Shown: piece by piece, positions 59,267-64,000 of the stretch | Numbering within the stretch: the first letter of the stretch is position 1 | Layout: the number at the start of each line of letters is the position of its first letter | Source of the DNA: Pedobacter suwonensis | GTDB taxonomy: Bacteria; Bacteroidota; Bacteroidia; Sphingobacteriales; Sphingobacteriaceae | Direction: 5' to 3' | Assembly (NCBI RefSeq): GCF_900111825.1 | Contig: NZ_FOJM01000009.1 | Span: 186,001 to 250,000, forward strand | DNA: 64,000 nt | Made by a program: the position numbers and the translations under genes | Notes under the pieces: generated by a model | Seen by the model: the letters and a program-made list of their open reading frames with translations, nothing else | The model's database searches: none | What the model was told of the DNA's origin: nothing

Positions 59267-60679
59267 TTACACCTTCATTGCTTTACTCGGACAGCTGAAA
59301 TCTGTTCTTTTTAAACCTGTATTTTTTATTGCACCATAACCACCGGCCACATCTATCACATTTTCTACTCCACGCGACTTTAAAATGGAAGCAGCAATCA
59401 TCGAACGGTAACCACCCGCACAATGAATGTAATAGGTAGCTTTGGGATCGATCTCGCCAGTCCAGTCGTTAATAAAATCCAACGGACGGCTCAGGGTAAA
59501 TTCCAGGTGTTCGGCCTCATACTCACCTGGCTTACGTACATCAAGTGCAGTAATTTCACTATTTGATGCGGCCGCTGCAAAAGCATCCGCAGAAATTGTT
59601 TCAATCGTATCTATTTCTTTTCCCGCATCTATCCATCTTTCGAAACTTCCATCCAGATATCCAATCGTATTGTCATAACCAACCCGGGTTAAACGTGTAA
59701 TCGTTTCCTGCTCTTTCCCCTGATCGGCAATCAATAAAATGGGCTGTTGTAAATCGCTAATCAACGCGCCAACCCAAGGCGCAAACTGTCCGTTTAAACC
59801 GATATTGATCGAATTTGGAATAAAGCCTTTTGTAAAAACCTGCGGATCACGTGTATCCAGCATAACAGCACCCTTTTGATTCGCCAGATCCTCAAATTGT
59901 TGGGGAGTTAGTGCATTCAATCCCTTTTCGTAAATATCATCAATACTTTCTACTCCGCCTTTATTAATGGCAGCATTTTTAGCAAAATATTGTGGTGGAG
60001 GCAAAATACCATTCGTTACTTCGGCAATGAACTGTTCTTTCGTTTCCGCCTTTAAGGCGTAATTTACTTGTTTCTGGTGACCTAAAGTATCAAAAGTTTC
60101 TTTACTCATGCTCTTGCCACAGGCCGAGCCGGCACCATGGGCAGGATAAACAATTACATCATCAGCTAGTGGCTTTATCTTTTCATTTAAGGAATCGTAA
60201 AGCATCCCGGCTAAATCATTCATTGTTAAATTACCTTTCTGTGCTAAATCCGGACGGCCGACATCACCAATAAACAGGGTATCGCCACTAAAAATACAAT
60301 GGTCTTTACCGTTTTCATCAGTTAAAAGATAAGTGGTCGATTCTAAGGTATGCCCTGGTGTGTGTAATGCAGTAATGGTTAGGCTACCGATTTTAAACTG
60401 CTCACCATCTTTGGCAATATGCGCTTTAAATTCGGTTTTTGCAGTTGGCCCGTAAATAATCTCAGCACCCGATTTTTCGGCCAAATCTACATGACCCGAA
60501 ACAAAATCTGCATGAAAATGCGTTTCGAAAATATATTTAATGGTAGCGCCCGCTTTTTCTGCTTTCTTTAGATATGTTCCAACTTCTCTTAAAGGATCTA
60601 CTATTGCAGCTTCGCCTTCACTCTCAATGTAATAAGCGGCTTCTGCCAGACAACCTGTATATATTTGTTCTATTTTCAT
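59267..60679 (-). CDS. Persulfide dioxygenase (MBL fold) fused to two rhodanese domains
   Basis: The 470-residue protein starts with a metallo-beta-lactamase-fold ETHE1-like domain: THFHADFVSGH, the single iron-ligand set with HTPGH and SGDTLFIGDVGRPDLA, then VYPAHGAGSACG. Two rhodanese domains follow at about 265-355 and 370-465. The second has the active-site loop HCAGGYRS with its Cys. The first has LIADQGKE in the same place, with Asp for Cys, and is probably inactive. The enzyme should oxidise glutathione-type persulfide to sulfite and shuttle sulfur, giving hydrogen sulfide detoxification. I chose Met 60679 (MKIEQIYTGCLAEAAYYI), the usual family start. Confidence 0.9.
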   Translation of the reverse strand: MKIEQIYTGCLAEAAYYIESEGEAAIVDPLREVGTYLKKAEKAGATIKYIFETHFHADFVSGHVDLAEKSGAEIIYGPTAKTEFKAHIAKDGEQFKIGSLTITALHTPGHTLESTTYLLTDENGKDHCIFSGDTLFIGDVGRPDLAQKGNLTMNDLAGMLYDSLNEKIKPLADDVIVYPAHGAGSACGKSMSKETFDTLGHQKQVNYALKAETKEQFIAEVTNGILPPPQYFAKNAAINKGGVESIDDIYEKGLNALTPQQFEDLANQKGAVMLDTRDPQVFTKGFIPNSINIGLNGQFAPWVGALISDLQQPILLIADQGKEQETITRLTRVGYDNTIGYLDGSFERWIDAGKEIDTIETISADAFAAAASNSEITALDVRKPGEYEAEHLEFTLSRPLDFINDWTGEIDPKATYYIHCAGGYRSMIAASILKSRGVENVIDVAGGYGAIKNTGLKRTDFSCPSKAMKV

Positions 60680-60692
60680 GTTTCTTCGTGAC

Positions 60693-61333
60693 GTCACCCC
60701 GAATTTATTTCAGGGTCTTACCAGAAAGATGCTGAAACAAATCCGATAGCTATCGGATCAGCACGACGATCTATTATAGCAAAAATAGGGCTAAATAGTG
60801 ATAACCGAAATGATGTTGCTCATAATTGCAGAAGTTTTACTTATTTTGATGCGTGATACAGCTTATCTGGATATTAAATTTAGTAATGCTAAATCTTAAT
60901 CGTTTTATTTGAAAACGAACGTTTTGTTGTTTATGGCCAGTAAAGCCCTGCCATTCGCTTTAGTCCCGATAAAAAAATCAGGAGCTGCCGCTGCTGTCAG
61001 GTTTATAACCGAAAGGCCTGTTCCTTACATCACGTCAAATACTGCACTTTGGTAAAGTTAGTCAATTGCACGTATCATTTGTCTCTAAACCCGATCGAAT
61101 CAAGATGCCAATTCTTCATCGGCAGAAGCGTGAGCGGGACTGAAAACCTCCAAAAGAGCGCAAACTGCACATTTTCTTAAAAAAATGTTATAAACGCTGG
61201 AGACGTTAATCCTTCGTCAGCTATTTCCGCAACGATTCACTTCGTTGGTCGGGATTTGCAATCCCGACCTTACTAGTTTTAAAGATTTAAAATCGTTAGT
61301 TCAAGAGACGGGATTACAAATTCCGGCTAGCAT
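60693..61333. repeat. Gene-free stretch of interspersed repeats
   Basis: 60693-60768 is a GTCACCCCGAATTTATTTCA...GATGCTGAAACAAA...GCACGACG copy with an inner TCCGATAGC-TATCGGA dyad. 60955-61015 resembles the AGCCCTGCC...TAGTCCCGATAAAAAAATCAG...GCTGCCGCTGCTGTCAGG family. 61085-61150 resembles the CCCGATCGAATC...TTCTTCATCGGCAG...GGGACTGAAAACC family of 23340 and 20950. 61240-61275 has GTCGGGATTTGCAATCCCGAC, a short perfect hairpin, and a degraded second ATTACAAATTCCGG half. No gene is seen. Confidence 0.6.
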
Positions 61334-62353
61334 TTAATCCTTTGTCAGCTCCCCTCTTAATGATTCATCCATCAGTTTACGGCTTTCTTCTACCGTTAAG
61401 CCCAGGCCCATTACAAACATCAGCTTGGTAACCGTAGCCTCAAAAGTTAAATCGTAACCACTTACAATGCCCATTTTCAACAATTCCCTGCTGGTTTCGT
61501 AGCGACCTAACTGCACAGAGCCTTTTTTACATTGGGAAATATCAATAATAATTTTCCCGTTTAAAATGGCCTGTCGCAAACTATCTAAAAACCATCGTGC
61601 AGTAGAGGTATTGCCTGAACCAAAAGTTTCTAAAATAATGGCATCTACTTTAGAATCGGTAATAGCCTGAACCGCTTGTGGTGTAATTCCAGGGTATAAT
61701 TTCAGCACGCCAATGTTAGCATTAAAATTGGTATGCAGTTTTAACTTGCCGCCGGTAGCTTTTAAAATATAATTTCTGTGAAACTGCAAATGTACCCCAG
61801 CCTCTGCCAGTACAGGGTAATTGGGTGATCGGAAAGCCTCAAATTTTTCGCTATTGTATTTTATAGAACGGTTGCCCCTGAATAATTGTGCATCAAAATA
61901 AATACAAACTTCAGGAAACAGTGCTTTGCCATCTTCTTTAGTTGCGGCAATCTCTAAAGCAGTAATCAGGTTCTCTTTCGCATCGGTCCTGATTTCGCCA
62001 ATTGGCAGCTGAGACCCGGTCAAAACAACAGGTTTATCCAGATTCTCGAGCATAAAACTTAGTGCAGAAGCAGTAAAGGCCATGGTATCTGATCCGTGCA
62101 GGATCACAAAGCCATCATACTGATCATATTTGTTATAAACCAGTTCTGCAAGCGTTTTCCATATTTCAGGATCCATATTTGATGAATCCAAAACCGGGTT
62201 AAAGGAATGTACGTCTAAATGATAATCCAAACGGCTCAGTTCTGGAACGTTTTCTTTGATCTGCTGGAAATCAAACGGAACCAACATTCCGTTTGTAGGG
62301 TCGTTAACCATACCAATGGTGCCACCGGTATAGATAATAAGTATTTTGGTCAT
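61334..62353 (-). CDS. ansA: L-asparaginase, type I
   Basis: The 339-residue enzyme hydrolyses L-asparagine to aspartate and ammonia. The first active-site Thr is in ILIIYTGGTIGM (residues about 4-15), the second motif HGSDTMAFTASAL carries the Thr-Asp pair, and the Lys is in GEIRTDAKENL. The Tyr of the flexible lid is usual in this group. There is no signal peptide, which points to the cytoplasmic type I enzyme with an ADSKVDAIILETFGSGN-like C-terminal motif. It is a single gene on the minus strand. Gene symbol is by family; paralogues of the periplasmic kind do occur. Confidence 0.9.
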   Translation of the reverse strand: MTKILIIYTGGTIGMVNDPTNGMLVPFDFQQIKENVPELSRLDYHLDVHSFNPVLDSSNMDPEIWKTLAELVYNKYDQYDGFVILHGSDTMAFTASALSFMLENLDKPVVLTGSQLPIGEIRTDAKENLITALEIAATKEDGKALFPEVCIYFDAQLFRGNRSIKYNSEKFEAFRSPNYPVLAEAGVHLQFHRNYILKATGGKLKLHTNFNANIGVLKLYPGITPQAVQAITDSKVDAIILETFGSGNTSTARWFLDSLRQAILNGKIIIDISQCKKGSVQLGRYETSRELLKMGIVSGYDLTFEATVTKLMFVMGLGLTVEESRKLMDESLRGELTKD

Positions 62354-62602
62354 TTGGTTTAGTGAAGGTTGCTCATCACAAAGAAACTAAAAATTTAGAA
62401 ATGATCCGGCTATATTTTTAAATTAGCAATAAATAACAATATTAAGGATATAAAATTATCAATTTTACAATTTTAACGTCAGTAATTACATAATTTATTA
62501 TTCAAGAACGACATCATCTTGAGAACAGATCTCTTTCATTACGCTGCACTTCAATCGAAATGATAGCCAGTTTAACCTTGATTAAGGACTGTCAACTAAA
62601 CC

Positions 62603-62651
62603 TAAACTCCAAAAATCTCTTTCGAATTTTGAGTTGTTACCGCTGCAATCT
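62603..62651 (-). repeat. Partial duplicate of the tatD 3' end
   Basis: Bases 62603-62651 and 62857-62905 (the real 3' end of tatD) differ by a single base over 49 bp. Read on the minus strand this keeps the last codons (IAAVTTQNSKEIFGV) and the stop. It lies 254 bp downstream of the tatD copy. A frame across 62602-62844 owes its end to this duplicate and is not a gene. Confidence 0.75.
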
Positions 62652-62809
62652 GTTCACAATCCTGTCCGTCGGGTAAGCGCAGCGTCTCTACGCCCTGGTA
62701 ATGAAATTGATCGAAAACGCAATAATCACAACGAGTCAGAGCTTCTGTTCCATTTAGTATCCCCAGCGTTCCGACCGCTGTGGACAGATGAGGATTAAAC
62801 CTGCTAAAT

Positions 62810-62850
62810 AGATTGCTTCGTCTGCTGAAAAAGCCTTCTCGCAATGACGA
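62810..62850. repeat. Interspersed repeat, GTCATTGCGA family, between the tatD end and its duplicate
   Basis: AGATTGCTTCGTCTGCTGAA followed by AAAGCCTTCTCGCAATGACG matches the elements at 682-793 and 31191-31285. It sits immediately after the tatD stop, inside the 254-bp interval of the duplication. The remaining 62354-62602 DNA is AT-rich with a GCAATCGAAATGAT-type remnant and no gene. Confidence 0.65.
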
Positions 62851-62855
62851 ATTAA

Positions 62856-63623
62856 TTAAACTCCAAAAATCTCTTTCGAATTTTGAGTTGTAACCGCTGC
62901 AATCTCTTCAATGGAAACGCCATAGATATCGGCTAGTTTTTGGGCGATATAAATCAGGTAACTGCTTTCATTGGGTTTACCACGGAAAGGAACTGGTGCC
63001 AGATAAGGAGAATCGGTCTCTAAAACGAGATGAGCCAAAGGAATATCAGCAATCACGGCATCCAAACCTGCTTTTTTATAGGTAACCACACCACCAATGC
63101 CTAAATAAAAGTTTAAATCAATAGCCTGTTTTGCCTGCGCCAAATTTCCGGTGAAACAATGGAATATGCCACGCAATTTCTCATCTCTTTCACTTTCCAA
63201 CACTTCAAAAACCTCTTCAAACGCTTCTCTGCAATGAATCACGATCGGCAATCCTAAGCTTTTTGCCCAGCCTATCTGTTTACGGAATGCATCCTGCTGA
63301 ATGGCCAGGGTAGATTTGTCCCAATATAAATCAATCCCGATTTCGCCTATGGCATAAATTTTTCGCCCTGCTATACTGTTATATATTTCATCCAACAACG
63401 CCAGGTAATCTTCTTTTACATCACATGGATGCAGGCCGGCCATCGCAAAGCAGTTATCGGGATATTTTGCTACCAGGTCATCAATCATCGCAATTGATTT
63501 TGCATCAACATTTGGCAAAAACAAACGGTTCACATTGTTTTCAAAACAACGCTGCATTAACAGGGCTTGTTTCCCGGCATCCTGCTCATAATATAAATGG
63601 GTATGGGTATCAGTGAAGATCAT
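62856..63623 (-). CDS. TatD-family metal-dependent hydrolase (DNase)
   Basis: The 255-residue protein has the TatD amidohydrolase fold. The HxH pair is in FTDTHTHLYYEQD (His7, His9), Glu is in AIGEIGIDLYWD, His residues follow in GLPIVIHCREA and GIFHCFTGN, and the final Asp is in LVLETDSPYLAP. These would bind two metals and act as a 3'-5' exonuclease or other hydrolase in the cytoplasm. Length is normal. Its end is duplicated downstream, and a hairpin repeat starts at its stop codon. Upstream lies uvrA on the same strand, 76 bp away. Confidence 0.92.
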   Translation of the reverse strand: MIFTDTHTHLYYEQDAGKQALLMQRCFENNVNRLFLPNVDAKSIAMIDDLVAKYPDNCFAMAGLHPCDVKEDYLALLDEIYNSIAGRKIYAIGEIGIDLYWDKSTLAIQQDAFRKQIGWAKSLGLPIVIHCREAFEEVFEVLESERDEKLRGIFHCFTGNLAQAKQAIDLNFYLGIGGVVTYKKAGLDAVIADIPLAHLVLETDSPYLAPVPFRGKPNESSYLIYIAQKLADIYGVSIEEIAAVTTQNSKEIFGV

Positions 63624-63699
63624 GTTTTATTATAGTATCAAGTAATAAGTATCAGGTGTCAAGATGGATTTGCTGATTCTTGATACCTGTACAAGAATT

Positions 63700-64000
63700 C
63701 TATTTCTTTCCGGCCTTACTTTTTCTTGGTGCTTTGGCTGTAGACTCCGGACTTCCGACTGGGGACTGGGGATTATACTCCATTTCCTTTTTCAAAAATT
63801 TACCTGTCAAACTGATTGGATTCTGGATTAAACCCTCCGGTGTACCTTCAAACAAAATCCTTCCGCCGCCAGCACCACCTTCTTCACCCAAATCAATTAC
63901 CCAGTCGGCAACTTTAACTACATCTAAATTATGTTCGATCACCAAAACCGTATTTCCCTTATCAACCAGCTCCTGCAAAACGCCCAAAAGCACATTAATG
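63700..64000 (-). CDS. uvrA: Excinuclease ABC subunit A, C-terminal end only
   Basis: The visible 99 codons are open to the window edge and read [20 protein letters not shown], then [20 protein letters not shown] and [17 protein letters not shown]. This is the second ATPase domain of UvrA after the Walker B region (His switch in IEHN). UvrA recognises bulky DNA lesions in nucleotide excision repair. The last 27 residues are unusual: [20 protein letters not shown] followed by SKAGKK. The Pro/Ser part is encoded by a GACTCCGGACTTCCGACTGG-like word repeat (63741-63774) also found in intergenic DNA. The 5' part of the gene lies beyond base 64000. Confidence 0.92.
   Translation of the reverse strand, partial: INVLLGVLQELVDKGNTVLVIEHNLDVVKVADWVIDLGEEGGAGGGRILFEGTPEGLIQNPISLTGKFLKKEMEYNPQSPVGSPESTAKAPRKSKAGKK

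Noticed and set aside
62602..62844. Minus-strand open frame of 80 codons ending like TatD
   Set aside because: Its start is inside the GTCATTGCGA repeat and its end is the duplicated tatD 3' end, so it is a chimera of repeats, not a gene.

Overview
The window looks like chromosomal DNA of a Bacteroidota bacterium of the Sphingobacteriaceae, most like Pedobacter. This rests on SusC/SusD and other TonB-dependent outer-membrane receptors, a Reg_prop/Y_Y_Y/HTH membrane regulator, DUF4249 and DUF6261 proteins, promoter elements of the TTTG / TAnnTTTG type, weak ribosome binding sites, and intergenic spaces full of degenerate, hairpin-forming interspersed repeats. No prophage, plasmid, CRISPR array or rRNA operon is visible.

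Layout. 1-4156: a 5'-truncated nitroreductase and a large secreted macroglobulin/plug-like protein. 4157-8294 (minus): TonB receptor, DUF4249 lipoprotein and a D-2-hydroxyacid dehydrogenase. 8403-20698 (minus): a polysaccharide utilisation locus (regulator, susC, susD, GH30, GH5-CBM6) whose last closely spaced gene encodes a seven-heme cytochrome c lipoprotein. A perfect 16-bp palindrome overlaps the likely susC promoter, and an intrinsic terminator separates susCD from the enzymes. 21430-26041: SGNH hydrolase, TPR lipoprotein, FUSC membrane protein. 26240-28118: a compact, AT-rich two-gene CBASS-type antiviral operon (CD-NTase plus four-TM effector), followed by a RadC-like protein that lacks its metal ligands. 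28680-36198: repeat-rich accessory DNA with a 161-bp tandem repeat, a 42-bp-period hairpin array in front of a DUF6261 gene, several small secreted proteins and a four-gene cluster of unknown proteins. 36199-46828: OMP beta-barrel receptor, PadR/PspC pair, amino acid permease, flavin disulfide reductase, methyltransferase, UbiA-like membrane protein. 46945-49301: VOC protein and a decayed tRNA-Val cluster (two intact genes plus at least three tRNA-derived remnants) interrupted by a GIY-YIG gene and an AT-rich membrane protein. 49396-64000: mostly core genes (recO, RND/MMPL exporter, ileS, dksA-like, lspA, persulfide dioxygenase-rhodanese, asparaginase, tatD and the 3' end of uvrA).

How the genes work together. 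The polysaccharide locus should bind and import a glucan at the cell surface (SusCD), cleave it with the GH30 and GH5 enzymes, and sense it through the 17780-20698 regulator. The CBASS pair should make a cyclic nucleotide on infection that opens a membrane-disrupting effector. ileS, the dksA-like gene and lspA form a tight housekeeping operon. The most unusual structures are the hairpin array at 30109-30276, the tRNA-Val graveyard flanked by a direct repeat, and two places where repeats have reshaped gene ends (uvrA tail, tatD 3' end).

All family names come from reading motifs by eye. No database search was possible, and percentage identities and domain borders are approximate.
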